Assembly (NCBI RefSeq): GCF_013114595.1
Contig: NZ_VTXE01000003.1
Coordinates: 1 to 64,000, forward strand
DNA from: Vibrio sp. 99-8-1
Lineage (GTDB): Bacteria; Pseudomonadota; Gammaproteobacteria; Enterobacterales; Vibrionaceae
Length of the DNA: 64,000 nt
Reading direction: 5' to 3'
The notes below the pieces were generated by a model. It made no database searches. It was not told where the DNA came from and was given only the letters and a program-made list of their open reading frames with translations. The first letter of the stretch is position 1; each line of letters begins with the position of its first letter. Below, in pieces: positions 45,350 to 54,902 of this stretch. A program made the position numbers and the translations under genes.

Positions 45350-45976
45350 ATGACGAAATTAAATGAGCAGTTAAGTCATCTTAAAGTTATCCCTGTTATC
45401 GCTATTAACAAGGTTGAAGATGCGATTCCTTTGGGTAAAGCCTTAGTTGATAACGGTATGCCTTGTGCGGAAATAACATTTAGAACTGATTGTGCGGCAG
45501 GGGCGATTAGAGCGATGCGTGATGCATTTCCTGAGATGTTGATCGGTGCTGGAACGGTATTAACCAACAAACAAGTTGATGATGCTATTGATGCAGGCGT
45601 CGATTTTATCGTGAGCCCGGGATTTAATCCTCGTACAGTTCAGTACTGTCTAGACAAAGGCGTGACGATTATTCCTGGAATTAACAACCCTAGCTTGGTA
45701 GAGCAAGCGATGGAAATGGGGCTAGATACCGTGAAGTTTTTCCCGGCGGAACCGTCTGGTGGTGTATCGATGCTGAAAGCATTGTCTGCGGTTTACCCTG
45801 TCCGTTTTATGCCTACAGGGGGAGTGAGTTTAGCTAACGTGGATGATTATCTCTCTTTACCTTCGGTACTTGCCTGTGGTGGTACTTGGATGGTTCCTGC
45901 TGACCTGATTAATCAAGGGAAATGGGATGAGCTGGGTAAATTAGTTCGCGATGCAGTTGAGCGCGTAAGCGCATAA
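45350..45976 (+). CDS. eda: KHG/KDPG aldolase
   Basis: A 208-residue class I aldolase cleaving KDPG to pyruvate and glyceraldehyde-3-phosphate. Schiff-base Lys129 in VKFFPAEPSGG, with Glu41 and Arg45 in EITFRTD; the GAGTVLT and PTGG phosphate loops are intact. It ends the alginate-monomer pathway and feeds the Entner-Doudoroff products to glycolysis. Separated by 50 bp from kdgK. Confidence 0.94.
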   Translation: MTKLNEQLSHLKVIPVIAINKVEDAIPLGKALVDNGMPCAEITFRTDCAAGAIRAMRDAFPEMLIGAGTVLTNKQVDDAIDAGVDFIVSPGFNPRTVQYCLDKGVTIIPGINNPSLVEQAMEMGLDTVKFFPAEPSGGVSMLKALSAVYPVRFMPTGGVSLANVDDYLSLPSVLACGGTWMVPADLINQGKWDELGKLVRDAVERVSA

Positions 45977-46282
45977 CTGTTATTTATTGCTTTGATTTAG
46001 ATGACAGCGTTATCTTTATCAAATAAACCAAGTTCTAGATATCACTAACAACCCTCTCTGTTATGCGTATTGGTTTGTTTTTGTGTAACAGTGGTGTTGT
46101 TTTTATTGATAAGACTGGGATGTCACCTACTATTTATCGTTATATTACCCATAATTAAGGGTATGACTAAGTGATAGCGGTATGGTATCTGATTGCATTT
46201 AACTCGTTTTGTTTTAGTTAAGGTAATTGTACAAGGATAAGTTTGATATCAGATCAATGTTAAGTTCAGAAAGGCTGAAATT
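45977..46282. promoter_or_regulatory. Intergenic region upstream of the first Toa-type symporter
   Basis: About 306 bp with no gene. TTGTGTAACAG (about 46081-46091) is one position off the TNGTNNNACNA consensus, and TTGTACAA is seen nearer the start. Otherwise I see nothing recognisable. Confidence 0.4.
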
Positions 46283-48043
46283 ATGACTATTGATACTTTT
46301 GTTGTTCTTGCCTATTTTTTCTTTTTAGTCGCGATAGGGTGGATGTTTCGCAAGTTCACTACATCAACAAGTGACTACTTTAGAGGGGGAGGTAAGATGT
46401 TATGGTGGATGGTAGGAGCTACCGCCTTCATGACGCAGTTTTCAGCATGGACGTTTACCGGCGCCGCAGGACGGGCATTTAACGACGGTTTCGTCGTTGT
46501 AATATTATTTTTAGCCAATGCTTTTGGCTATTTCATGAATTATCTCTATTTTGCACCTAAGTTCCGTCAACTTCGTGTTGTAACTGCGATCGAGGCTATT
46601 CGCCAACGCTTTGGTAAAACATCAGAGCAATTTTTCACCTGGGCTGGTATGCCTGATAGCTTGATTTCAGCTGGTATTTGGTTAAATGGCTTGGCTATTT
46701 TTGTCGCGGCAGTTTTCAATATTCCGATGGAAGCGACCATTGTCGTGACAGGCTTGGTGCTGATGTTAATGGCGGTGACTGGGGGTTCTTGGGCGGTAGT
46801 GGCGTCTGACTTTATGCAGATGCTTGTTATTATGGCCGTGACCATCACTTGTGCAATCGCGGCGTATTTTCATGGTGGAGGGTTAGGTAACATTGTCAGT
46901 AACTTCCATGGTGACTTTATGCTGGGTAATAATCTCAACTACGTCAGTATCTTTGTTCTGTGGGTTGTATTTATCTTTGTGAAGCAGTTTGGCGTAATGA
47001 ACAACAGTATTAACGCCTACCGCTACTTATGTGCAAAAGACAGCGAAAATGCTCGCAAGGCCGCCGGCTTGGCTTGTGTTTTGATGATTGTTGGCCCTCT
47101 AATCTGGTTTTTACCACCATGGTACGTTAGTGCGTTTATGCCAGAGTTTGCCGAGCAGTACGCATCAATGGGTGATAAAGCGGGTGACGCGGCGTACTTA
47201 GCTTTTGTACAAAATGTTATGCCTGCAGGGATGGTCGGACTGTTAATGTCAGCGATGTTTGCTGCGACGATGTCTTCTATGGACTCTGGGCTAAATAGAA
47301 ATGCTGGTATTTTCGTATGTAATTTCTATTCACCAATCGTAAGGCCACAAGCGACTCAGAAAGAGTTGGTAGTGATAAGCAAAATCACCACCATAGTGAT
47401 GGGATTAATCATTATTGGCATTGGATTGTTTATCAACTCGCTTCGTCACTTAAGTTTGTTCGATATTGTACTTAATGTCGGTGCCTTGATTGGCTTCCCT
47501 ATGCTGATTCCTGTGTTGTTAGGAATGTGGATCCGTAAAACGCCAGATTGGGCGGGATGGGCAACCTTAATTGTCGGTGGCGTGGTGTCGTATATCTTTG
47601 GTATTTCGTTGCAAGCGCAAGATGTAGAAAACCTGTTTGGACTAGAGACGGCACTTACGGCCCGTGAATGGGCGGATCTGAAAGTCGGTCTGAGTTTAGC
47701 GGCACATGTGGTCTTCACTGGTGGGTTCTTTATCTTAACGACTCGATTCTATAAGGGACTTAGCCCAGAGCGAGAGCAAGAAGTTGAGCAGCTATTTATC
47801 AACTGGAACACACCATTAGTCTCTGAAGGTGAAGAACAGAAGAACCTTGATACTAAACAACGTTCTATGCTTGGAAAACTAATTAGTGTTGCTGGATTTG
47901 GTATTTTAGCCATGGCGCTTATTCCAAATGATGCAACGGGACGATTACTGTTCTTATTGTGTGGTTCTATTGTGTTAACGGTTGGCGTATTGCTGGTTAA
48001 TGCTTCTAGAAACACAGGAGCGAAGCTTGCTGTGCAAGACTGA
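46283..48043 (+). CDS. Na+:solute symporter family transporter, Toa-type (oligoalginate/DEH uptake candidate)
   Basis: A 586-residue SSS-family membrane protein with about 13-14 helices. Markers: DYFRGGGKMLWWMVGATAFMT, TGGSWAVVASDFMQM and ATMSSMDSGLNRNAGIF, where the conserved Ser residues line the Na2 site. It closely resembles the second SSS protein at 48742 and the oligoalginate transporters ToaA/ToaB of V. splendidus; which of the two it is cannot be decided. Located directly after eda, same strand. A terminator follows. Confidence 0.88.
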   Translation: MTIDTFVVLAYFFFLVAIGWMFRKFTTSTSDYFRGGGKMLWWMVGATAFMTQFSAWTFTGAAGRAFNDGFVVVILFLANAFGYFMNYLYFAPKFRQLRVVTAIEAIRQRFGKTSEQFFTWAGMPDSLISAGIWLNGLAIFVAAVFNIPMEATIVVTGLVLMLMAVTGGSWAVVASDFMQMLVIMAVTITCAIAAYFHGGGLGNIVSNFHGDFMLGNNLNYVSIFVLWVVFIFVKQFGVMNNSINAYRYLCAKDSENARKAAGLACVLMIVGPLIWFLPPWYVSAFMPEFAEQYASMGDKAGDAAYLAFVQNVMPAGMVGLLMSAMFAATMSSMDSGLNRNAGIFVCNFYSPIVRPQATQKELVVISKITTIVMGLIIIGIGLFINSLRHLSLFDIVLNVGALIGFPMLIPVLLGMWIRKTPDWAGWATLIVGGVVSYIFGISLQAQDVENLFGLETALTAREWADLKVGLSLAAHVVFTGGFFILTTRFYKGLSPEREQEVEQLFINWNTPLVSEGEEQKNLDTKQRSMLGKLISVAGFGILAMALIPNDATGRLLFLLCGSIVLTVGVLLVNASRNTGAKLAVQD

Positions 48044-48090
48044 TACTTCTCTAGCTTCCATTAGCTAGCGGTATCACTGTTCGCTTTCTC

Positions 48091-48124
48091 AAGCCCCTTA
48101 ACTGTTATGGTTAAGGGGCTTTTT
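48091..48124 (+). terminator. Rho-independent terminator of the first Toa-type symporter
   Basis: Stem AAGCCCCTTAAC (48091-48102) with GTTAAGGGGCTT (48110-48121), followed by TTTTT. Confidence 0.9.
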
Positions 48125-48696
48125 GATGCGAGTGATTAATCCCTGCACTTCTGCTGCATCATTGCACCCTTCGTAGCTTGTTTAAACCATTTGTCGATAG
48201 AACAAAGTTGTATGTCAAAGATGGCTGACTAGAAAGACAGTATCGCAGGTTGATCGATACATTCAGACTAGTGCCCTAAGTGATCGTCAATTGCGTCTCG
48301 GCTCCTATAGCGTGGCTCCTATAGAGTGAACTTGCTTTCTAATCTCTAATCAATGGGGATGGGGAGGAGAAAAGCGTATCACCGCTGCTTGATGATAATT
48401 GAAACCCGACATGTATTAGCCCTTAAGGTTTGTTGATTTGTCGATTACACACTTTATTCATATGACTTCTTTGGAATGGGTTTGCTGCAGCGTTCTAACG
48501 CTCTATCTCTTGATTGATTAAATGACGACACTCCACAGGTGCTGCCTTGTATAAAGCACCAACAAACAGCTGTGAAAGCATTGTAGTAGGTTAATAGATC
48601 AGAGTCGCTTTAATGTTTGATGGATTTGCGCTCGTGGAGAGATTAAGCCATCAAAGGAGAGTATGGAAAAGGGGGTAATTATTAGAAGGCTAAAAA

Positions 48697-48720
48697 AATG
48701 CGGCTGTAAACAGCCGCATT
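48697..48720 (-). terminator. Rho-independent terminator of the second Toa-type symporter
   Basis: A 10-bp stem, AATGCGGCTG (48697-48706) with CAGCCGCATT (48711-48720), loop TAAA. On the minus strand it is followed by seven Ts. Confidence 0.9.
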
Positions 48721-48741
48721 CGTATCGTTTTTGGTGTTTGA

Positions 48742-50520
48742 TTAACTTTCTGTTGCTGCCGATTGTTGGTCGGGTTGTTTATCGTCCACCGCTTTAACAA
48801 GTAGAAGACCAACAGAGAGTACGATGGCACCACACAGAATAAAGATAAAGCGTCCCCACAATGGGTTAGGCAACAAGAACATTGCCATTACACCTACGCC
48901 CGCTACTGCGATTAACGTGCCAAGCATACGGCGTTGCTTATTATCCAGTATTTTCTGTTCTGCAGACTCAGCAACTAGTGGTGTTGCCAAGTTACTGAAA
49001 AATAGGTCAACATTTTTCTGGCGCTCTTCAGAGAGAGGTTTGTAGAACAAGGTTGATAGAACAAAAAATCCAGCGGTAAATACTAGGTGACCAATCAGGC
49101 CAATCGCTACTTTAATATCAGACCATTCACGACCTGTTAGCGGCTCAAGGTCAAACCAACTAGCAATCATCTCAGCATTAATCACAAAGCCGACAAAGTA
49201 AGAAACTATCGCACCAACAACCAGTGTGCCCCAGCCAGCCCAGTCTGGTGTTTTCTTAATAAAGAAGCCACAGAATGCAGGAATGGTCATAGGGAAACCA
49301 ATAAGCGCACCCACGTACATCATGGTATCAAACAGGCTTAATCCTTTGAGTGAGTTGATGAACAACGCGATAAGAATAATGGCAATACCAAATACCGTAG
49401 AGGTGATTTTAGAGACGGCTACTAACTCTTTTTCTGTTGCATTAGGACGTAGAATGGGTTCGTAGAAGTTTTTAACGAATATTCCTGAGTTTCTATTAAG
49501 ACCGGAATCCATGGAAGACATTGTTGCTGCGAACATGGCCGCAATCAACAGACCAACCATCCCTGCTGGCATGTACTCTTGCACAAAGTATAAGTAAGCA
49601 AAATCCGCAGCTTTCTTACCAGCTTCCGGATAAGTTGCAGCTAAATCAATGCCTTGTCCTGCGATAAACCATGATGGCATAAACCAAATAAGTGGGCCCA
49701 TTGTCATCAGAATACAGGCAAGTAATGCGGCTTTTTTGGCGTTCTTAGAATCTTTTGCTGCAAGGTAACGATACGAGTTCAGCATGTTGTTAGTAATACT
49801 AAATTGCTTAACAAAAATGAAGAATGCCCAAAGACCGAAAATGCTTAGGTAATTGAGGTTATTACCAGAGACAAACGACGCACCTTCTTGAACGGGGAAG
49901 TTATTGACGATTTCACTGACGCCGCCGCCTTGAATAACAGCAACAACAGCACATGTTACCGTTACCGACATGATGATAACCATCTGCATAAAATCAGAAG
50001 CAATAACCGCCCAAGATCCGCCGGTTACTGACATGACTAATACCACTAGACCAGTAATTATAATGGTTGTTGTCATATCAAAGCCAAAAATGCCTGATGC
50101 GATAATCGCCAGACCGTTAAGCCAGATACCCGCGGAGATAACGCTGTTTGGCATACCCGACCAAGTAAATACTTGCTCGTTAACTTTACCAAATCGCATA
50201 CGAATAGCTTCGATAACGGTAACAACGCGAAGTTGGCGGAATTTAGGTGCAAAATAAAGGTAATTCATCAGATAACCAAACGCATTAGCAACGAAAATTA
50301 CCGCTACGGCAAATCCGTCGTTATAGGCTTTACCGGCTGCTCCGGTAAATGTCCATGCGCTGAACTGAGTCATAAATGCGGTCGCACCTACCATCCACCA
50401 AAGCATACTACCGCCTCCTCGGAAGTAGTCACTCGTGGTGCTAGTAAAAGTTCTGAACATCCAACCTATTGCAATTAAGAATAGGAAATAGATGCCAACA
50501 ATAAGTGTATTGAGTTCCAT
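48742..50520 (-). CDS. Na+:solute symporter family transporter, Toa-type, second copy
   Basis: A 592-residue paralogue of the symporter at 46283, with nearly the same DYFRGGGSMLWWMVGATAF and SSMDSGLNRNSGIF motifs. The C-terminal tails differ. It is transcribed convergently to the first copy. TTGTACTACAA (50582-50592), a perfect TNGTNNNACNA match, lies 62 bp before its ATG. The two copies may carry different substrates, for instance oligomers and monomeric DEH. Confidence 0.88.
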   Translation of the reverse strand: MELNTLIVGIYFLFLIAIGWMFRTFTSTTSDYFRGGGSMLWWMVGATAFMTQFSAWTFTGAAGKAYNDGFAVAVIFVANAFGYLMNYLYFAPKFRQLRVVTVIEAIRMRFGKVNEQVFTWSGMPNSVISAGIWLNGLAIIASGIFGFDMTTTIIITGLVVLVMSVTGGSWAVIASDFMQMVIIMSVTVTCAVVAVIQGGGVSEIVNNFPVQEGASFVSGNNLNYLSIFGLWAFFIFVKQFSITNNMLNSYRYLAAKDSKNAKKAALLACILMTMGPLIWFMPSWFIAGQGIDLAATYPEAGKKAADFAYLYFVQEYMPAGMVGLLIAAMFAATMSSMDSGLNRNSGIFVKNFYEPILRPNATEKELVAVSKITSTVFGIAIILIALFINSLKGLSLFDTMMYVGALIGFPMTIPAFCGFFIKKTPDWAGWGTLVVGAIVSYFVGFVINAEMIASWFDLEPLTGREWSDIKVAIGLIGHLVFTAGFFVLSTLFYKPLSEERQKNVDLFFSNLATPLVAESAEQKILDNKQRRMLGTLIAVAGVGVMAMFLLPNPLWGRFIFILCGAIVLSVGLLLVKAVDDKQPDQQSAATES

Positions 50521-50863
50521 CTTTAGACCTTTTGAAAGTTGTTAATGTCTTGCCAAATATAATAGCTCTCTATAGTTTTATTTGTACTACAATAACTCAA
50601 GTTCGTGATCTATGTTGCCGAATTGACCTGTTAATTAATCATACAAGTGATATTGATCTTAAAATGAAACTCCAACAAATATATTCATGGTCTTTCTATT
50701 TAATCGTTGTTATTCGGTGCTTGTGGTAGTATTTGTTCACTATTTAGAGGAGTGAAGGGTATTATTAACAAGTGGGATATAGCTTGATAGGGTAGTTTTG
50801 GTGGGTTTATTTGTATTACATATAAAGTTCTCGTGCTGCCAAAGGCAACACGAGAGGGGAGCA
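50521..50863. promoter_or_regulatory. Region between second SSS symporter and alcohol dehydrogenase
   Basis: Holds TTGTACTACAA (50582-50592), TTGTATTACAT (50811-50821, one mismatch) and a hairpin CTCGTGCTGCC (50830-50840) with GGCAACACGAG (50844-50854) that may end the adh transcript. No gene is seen. Confidence 0.65.
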
Positions 50864-52051
50864 TTAACGAGCGAGCTTAAATACCTCGATTATGTCTGCT
50901 TTTGAAATAGGTTTAACTCCGGCAATAGAGTCGGTTCCTGGTATCGCAAACATTCGCACTACGTCGTCGGCCATTTCGTCAAATTTTTCATCAGTAATGC
51001 CATCGTCTGACAGTTTAATGTACATACCTGTACGCTTTAACCATTCAGTTACTTTCACTGATAATAATTTAGCGGCAACTTGATCATTTTGTTCTGTAAC
51101 GCCAAAACAGCGACGAGCAAGTTGAGCCCAACGGTCTGGGCGTACATCAGAGAAATACTCAAGATAAGGAGGTATAACTACTGCCATACCACGAGCATGA
51201 CGCATATCGTAGTGGGCGCTTAGTGGCATTTCGATGGAGTGCATAGGGATAGAACCTAGTCGGCCTAATGCTTGAAAACCAGACCAGCCAAAAATAGAGC
51301 AGAGCGCTAACTGGCCTCTAACTTCTAAGTCGTTTGGATTCTCGATAATTTTATCGAAGTTATCGATCAAGTTTAAAATCATACCTTCTGTCATACGGTC
51401 AGCAAATGCAGACTCAGCATCACTTGATAAGTAATGTTCAATTAAATGAGAGAAGATATCAATACAGCTTTCAGCAGTAATAAAATCAGGCAATGATGCG
51501 TGTAACTCTGGGTCCAAAATGGCCACTTTAGGGATGCGATATTCTGAACGGCTAAAGCTTTTTTCTTTAGTTTCCCAGTTGGTTAATACTCCACCGGCAT
51601 TACATTCGGAACCAGAAGCCGCAACGGTTGGAATGGAAATAATAGGGAATGCGCCAGTGTATTCACGAGGAACGCGATCACCAAGAACAACATAATCCCA
51701 GCTAGAACCACCACTAAAAGAGGTTGCTGCAATATATTTAGAACCATCTATAACGCTGCCACCACCAAGAGCGATCACCAAATCGCACTTTTCGGCATTG
51801 AAAATTTCAATCGCCTTGTCAATGGTGTGAGCTCTAGGGTTTGGCTCTATTTCAGTGAATACAACGACTTCGATACCTGCGCTAGCAAGTGAAGAAACAA
51901 CCGTATCAATAATTGGTGCGAATGTATCGTTGGCTTCGTATGTCGCTAAAAAAGCTTTCTTTCCTAGTCCTTTAGCAACTTGACCTACTTCGGCCAACTT
52001 ACCTGGGCCATATACTAATTTTGTCGGAAAATTCCAAGCGAAATCTTGCAT
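50864..52051 (-). CDS. Iron-containing alcohol dehydrogenase
   Basis: A 395-residue group III (Fe-type) alcohol dehydrogenase. The NAD(P)-binding GGGSVIDGSKYIA is at about 95-107, and the metal-ligand region DIFSHLIEHYL and HYDMRHARGMAVVIP (histidines) is intact. It belongs to the BDH/YqhD branch. In this cluster it may reduce or oxidise a uronate-derived aldehyde or alcohol; the substrate is not visible. Monocistronic, between the second SSS gene and the long AT-rich spacer. Confidence 0.88.
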   Translation of the reverse strand: MQDFAWNFPTKLVYGPGKLAEVGQVAKGLGKKAFLATYEANDTFAPIIDTVVSSLASAGIEVVVFTEIEPNPRAHTIDKAIEIFNAEKCDLVIALGGGSVIDGSKYIAATSFSGGSSWDYVVLGDRVPREYTGAFPIISIPTVAASGSECNAGGVLTNWETKEKSFSRSEYRIPKVAILDPELHASLPDFITAESCIDIFSHLIEHYLSSDAESAFADRMTEGMILNLIDNFDKIIENPNDLEVRGQLALCSIFGWSGFQALGRLGSIPMHSIEMPLSAHYDMRHARGMAVVIPPYLEYFSDVRPDRWAQLARRCFGVTEQNDQVAAKLLSVKVTEWLKRTGMYIKLSDDGITDEKFDEMADDVVRMFAIPGTDSIAGVKPISKADIIEVFKLAR

Positions 52052-52922
52052 TTATTGCTCCTCGCAATGCTGTAGAGGCGGAATATTGATGATTACTTCT
52101 GCGTACATACGAGTAATAAAGATCAATATATCTTCTCATGCTAATACGGCTGTTCATCTGCGTTATAGCCGTGATATCAGTGTACTGCCTCAGTTTCTGA
52201 GTAATTACATGGGTTTATTGTATTAACGGCTAACTTGTAATTGAGCCATCAATAGAAAATCCAATTGTGTTCTTTTTATATATCATAATGTATGACAAAT
52301 AAAAAGATAGTCCAAATTGCAAAAATTCCGTATTTGCCTGAAAAAATACTAGCGAATAATTGCGCCTTATTAATTAACATTTTGTTTTTACATTGATTTT
52401 GGGTTTTGTAATGTTTGTGTAAAATCTTGTCTTCTCTGACGTAGCAGATTTCATTCTTGGTTTTTCTGTAATGAGTCGATATTTATGTCATATTTTATAA
52501 ATTTGATGCTGTTGTGCGTTACTTGCTAAAAGGTGCGGTTTGAGCGTGGGGCTTTCACGGGTGTTTGTTCGTCAGGCCTTGCTGTGGTTGGCTGTAGGGG
52601 GCTTTATTCAGAATCTGAAAAATCACTTCATGTCTTTTGTCTTGCTGTTTTCGTCTATGAATACCACCTAATTGCATAAATAATTATAAAATATGACATG
52701 ATATTTTTTCGGTCAGCCACCTTGAAATGTAACATTCAATATTTGATTGATGTTATTTGTTAACATTTCCTCTGTAAAAGGAGCAATAAAGAGATCAAGA
52801 TCTGGTTATTAGCTTGGTCGATGTGACTTTTGTCATGTTTTTATTTCTCTATTATTGCGTCATATTTGTCATACAATATTCTTTGTGTTGAGTTTTAAGA
52901 TTGTAAAGATAAGGCAGATGAT
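52052..52922. promoter_or_regulatory. Long AT-rich regulatory spacer upstream of adh and the second tct operon
   Basis: 870 bp with no believable gene. It holds TTGTCATACAA (52866-52876), a perfect TNGTNNNACNA match 46 bp before the GlcG-like gene; its near copy on the other strand, TTGTCATACAT (52288-52298); a perfect 16-bp inverted pair, ATGTCATATTTTATAA (52485-52500) and its complement at 52684-52699; and a CRP-like site TGTGA-CTTTTG-TCATG (52822-52837). TTGTATTA also occurs at 52218. It looks like a rich control region for divergent transcription. Confidence 0.6.
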
Positions 52923-53405
52923 ATGAAATCCCTTGATGAAGTGGCTAAAGATGCGGTTGATTTAACGATGCCCGCAATAGCTAAGTTATTTGAACGAACG
53001 AACCGGCAAGAGCTTCATATTGTCATTATGAACCCTCAGTTAAAACCATGGGAAGCCTCTTTTGAGGATGCCATTTTATATGAAACGTCTTTAGGAACAC
53101 CTGAATCTTGGTCAGTTGCCTTTGATCAACTAGCCAGAAACAAAGCCAAGCAAGCTTGGCGCGAATCAACAAGCAACATCCAATTACAAACCCAACATTG
53201 TGCCTCGTTGAGAAATGACGACGTTCTGTTTTACGGTTCTTTCGTATACGGAAATGTGGTGGTGGCATGCAGCGGTGTGCAGCAATGGTATGACATGCTA
53301 ATTAGCGGCTGGATTGCTATCGCAATTGAGCAACTAACGATGCATGAGTACCAAACGGTCAAACTTGATACCCCTACACAAACATATCGAAATCTCGATA
53401 AATAA
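52923..53405 (+). CDS. GlcG/HbpS-like small protein, first gene of a TctCBA operon (tentative)
   Basis: A 160-residue soluble protein without signal peptide or membrane segments. Its layout (an alpha helix, a beta stretch ending in LFYGSFVYGNVVVACSGV, then a final helix) and the segment FDQLARNKAKQAWRESTS recall the GlcG/HbpS (DUF336) fold, which often accompanies carboxylate or glycolate genes, but key residues are diverged and I would not assign a reaction. Its stop is 10 bp before the start of tctC, so it shares that transcript. It begins right after the TTGTCATACAA operator. Confidence 0.5.
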   Translation: MKSLDEVAKDAVDLTMPAIAKLFERTNRQELHIVIMNPQLKPWEASFEDAILYETSLGTPESWSVAFDQLARNKAKQAWRESTSNIQLQTQHCASLRNDDVLFYGSFVYGNVVVACSGVQQWYDMLISGWIAIAIEQLTMHEYQTVKLDTPTQTYRNLDK

Positions 53406-53415
53406 AGGTCTTACT

Positions 53416-54342
53416 ATGAGTAAATTACTTAAAACATTACTGGTTTCAGCTGGAATTTTAGTTTCTGTTAGTTCTATCGCGGCTGAGTATCCGGCGAAAA
53501 ACATACGTTTAGTTGTCCCATTTGGAGCCGGTGGCGGTACCGATGCGGTTGGCCGTACTCTTGCAAATAGTGCTAAAGATGTATTAGGCAAAAATATCTC
53601 TGTGATGAATCGTACTGGTGGTGCGGGCGCAGTGGGAATGAGCTTTGGGGCTCAGCAGAGACCGGATGGTTACACGCTAACTGTGGTGACTCGTGAAATC
53701 GCGTCATTACCACAAATGGGCTTAATGCAGCACACTGCTGATGATTTTAAACTGATTCGTTTGGTTAACTTAGATCCAGCAGTAGTTTTGGTTGCTAAAG
53801 ACAGCCCTTACAACACCATTAATGACCTGATCAAAGAAGCGAAAGAGAACCCAGGTAAAGTGAAGTTTGCATCAACAGCAGCGCCAAACTTTTATTTGAT
53901 GACGTTAGAAAAAGATCAAAACATCAAGCTAAATGCGATTCCATATAATGGTGCTTCAGAAGCGATTCCTGCCGTACTTGGTCATCATACTGACGTGACT
54001 ATGGTGACACCTGGTGAAGCCATTGCCCAACTTCGTTCGGGTCAACTTAAGGCGCTGGGCGTGATGTCGGAAGAGCGTATTCAGTACATCCCAGATGTCC
54101 CTACGCTAAAAGAGCAAGGTATTGATGTTGTTACGGGAACATGGCGCGGAATTGGTGCACCGAAAGATACACCAGATGCGATCATTAAAACGTTAGGTGA
54201 AGCATTTGATGAAGCAATGGCTACAGATGAATTTAAATCCTTTATGGAAAAAGGCGCCATGACTATCCACAATTTAAATGCGGAAGAGTTCACTCGCTTT
54301 GTTAATGAAGATACCAAAGCACTAGGAACGTTAATAAACTAA
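53416..54342 (+). CDS. Tripartite tricarboxylate transporter binding protein TctC/Bug (system 2)
   Basis: A 308-residue periplasmic Bug protein with a signal peptide cleaved near SIAA (about residue 23). EYPAKNIRLVVPFGAGGGTD and VMNRTGGAGAVG follow, as usual. The true start is ATG 53416 with AAAGG upstream; the longer frame from 53344 overlaps the GlcG-like gene. The ligand is unknown. The operon with tctB and tctA lies inside the alginate region and has a FadR-type operator. Confidence 0.87.
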   Translation: MSKLLKTLLVSAGILVSVSSIAAEYPAKNIRLVVPFGAGGGTDAVGRTLANSAKDVLGKNISVMNRTGGAGAVGMSFGAQQRPDGYTLTVVTREIASLPQMGLMQHTADDFKLIRLVNLDPAVVLVAKDSPYNTINDLIKEAKENPGKVKFASTAAPNFYLMTLEKDQNIKLNAIPYNGASEAIPAVLGHHTDVTMVTPGEAIAQLRSGQLKALGVMSEERIQYIPDVPTLKEQGIDVVTGTWRGIGAPKDTPDAIIKTLGEAFDEAMATDEFKSFMEKGAMTIHNLNAEEFTRFVNEDTKALGTLIN

Positions 54343-54352
54343 GTTCAGGTAT

Positions 54353-54420
54353 TAAGCTTAGCCAGCTTGGCTAAGCTTTTAAAATATAAATTAGGTAACG
54401 CTACATCTATAGCGTTACCT
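54353..54420 (+). terminator. Two tandem hairpins between tctC and tctB (system 2)
   Basis: Hairpin 1: TAAGCTTAGCCA with TGGCTAAGCTTTTA (54353-54380), ending in TTTT. Hairpin 2: AGGTAACGCTA (54393-54403) with TAGCGTTACCT (54410-54420). They suggest partial termination and 3'-end protection, giving more binding protein than permease. Confidence 0.7.
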
Positions 54421-54449
54421 ATAAATAATTTGTAAGTTAGGTGAATTCT

Positions 54450-54893
54450 ATGCCAAATAGAAACATCATTTTTCCATCGATTGTTATCCTTTTCAGCGCG
54501 TTAGCATTTGCTGTCACGACTCAATTTGATGAACCTATGTATCAAGATGCCAGTGTGGATGCGAAGTTCTTCCCTATGGTTATCTCCATCGCCTTAATCG
54601 TTATTAGCTTCATCTTGCTGGTTCAAAGCAAACTGGAGAAGTCGAGCGCAGAGCAGCAAGCGATCATGTCAAAAATGGCACTGTTTGGTGTGGCTTTTTT
54701 GATTGGCTATGCGTTGTTGATCAGTGTGGTCGGTTACCTTTTAGCAAGCCTTTCTGCATTCATTTTTTATTTGCTCTTTTTCAGAATTAAAAAGCCTCTC
54801 TACTATCTGGTCGCTGTCGTATTTGTTTTGCTTGTTTACTATTTATTTGGAGAAGTATTTTACATCTCCTTACCTCAAGCCATCTGGGCATAG
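54450..54893 (+). CDS. Tripartite tricarboxylate transporter small permease TctB (system 2)
   Basis: A 147-residue membrane protein with about four helices. The start is ATG 54450 preceded by AGGTG; the GTG at 54441 is part of that ribosome-binding site. The identification rests on hydrophobicity, size and position between tctC and tctA (9 bp upstream). Confidence 0.8.
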   Translation: MPNRNIIFPSIVILFSALAFAVTTQFDEPMYQDASVDAKFFPMVISIALIVISFILLVQSKLEKSSAEQQAIMSKMALFGVAFLIGYALLISVVGYLLASLSAFIFYLLFFRIKKPLYYLVAVVFVLLVYYLFGEVFYISLPQAIWA

Positions 54894-54902
54894 GAGACTA
54901 AT

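Larger units (their letters stand above)
48044..48741. other. Long intergenic region between convergent SSS genes
   Basis: Contains terminators at both ends and about 550 bp between them that encode nothing recognisable in any frame. GGCTCCTATAG occurs twice (48300-48310 and 48314-48324) with a 14-bp period. It could be a decayed gene or a small RNA locus; I have no positive evidence for either. Confidence 0.45.
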
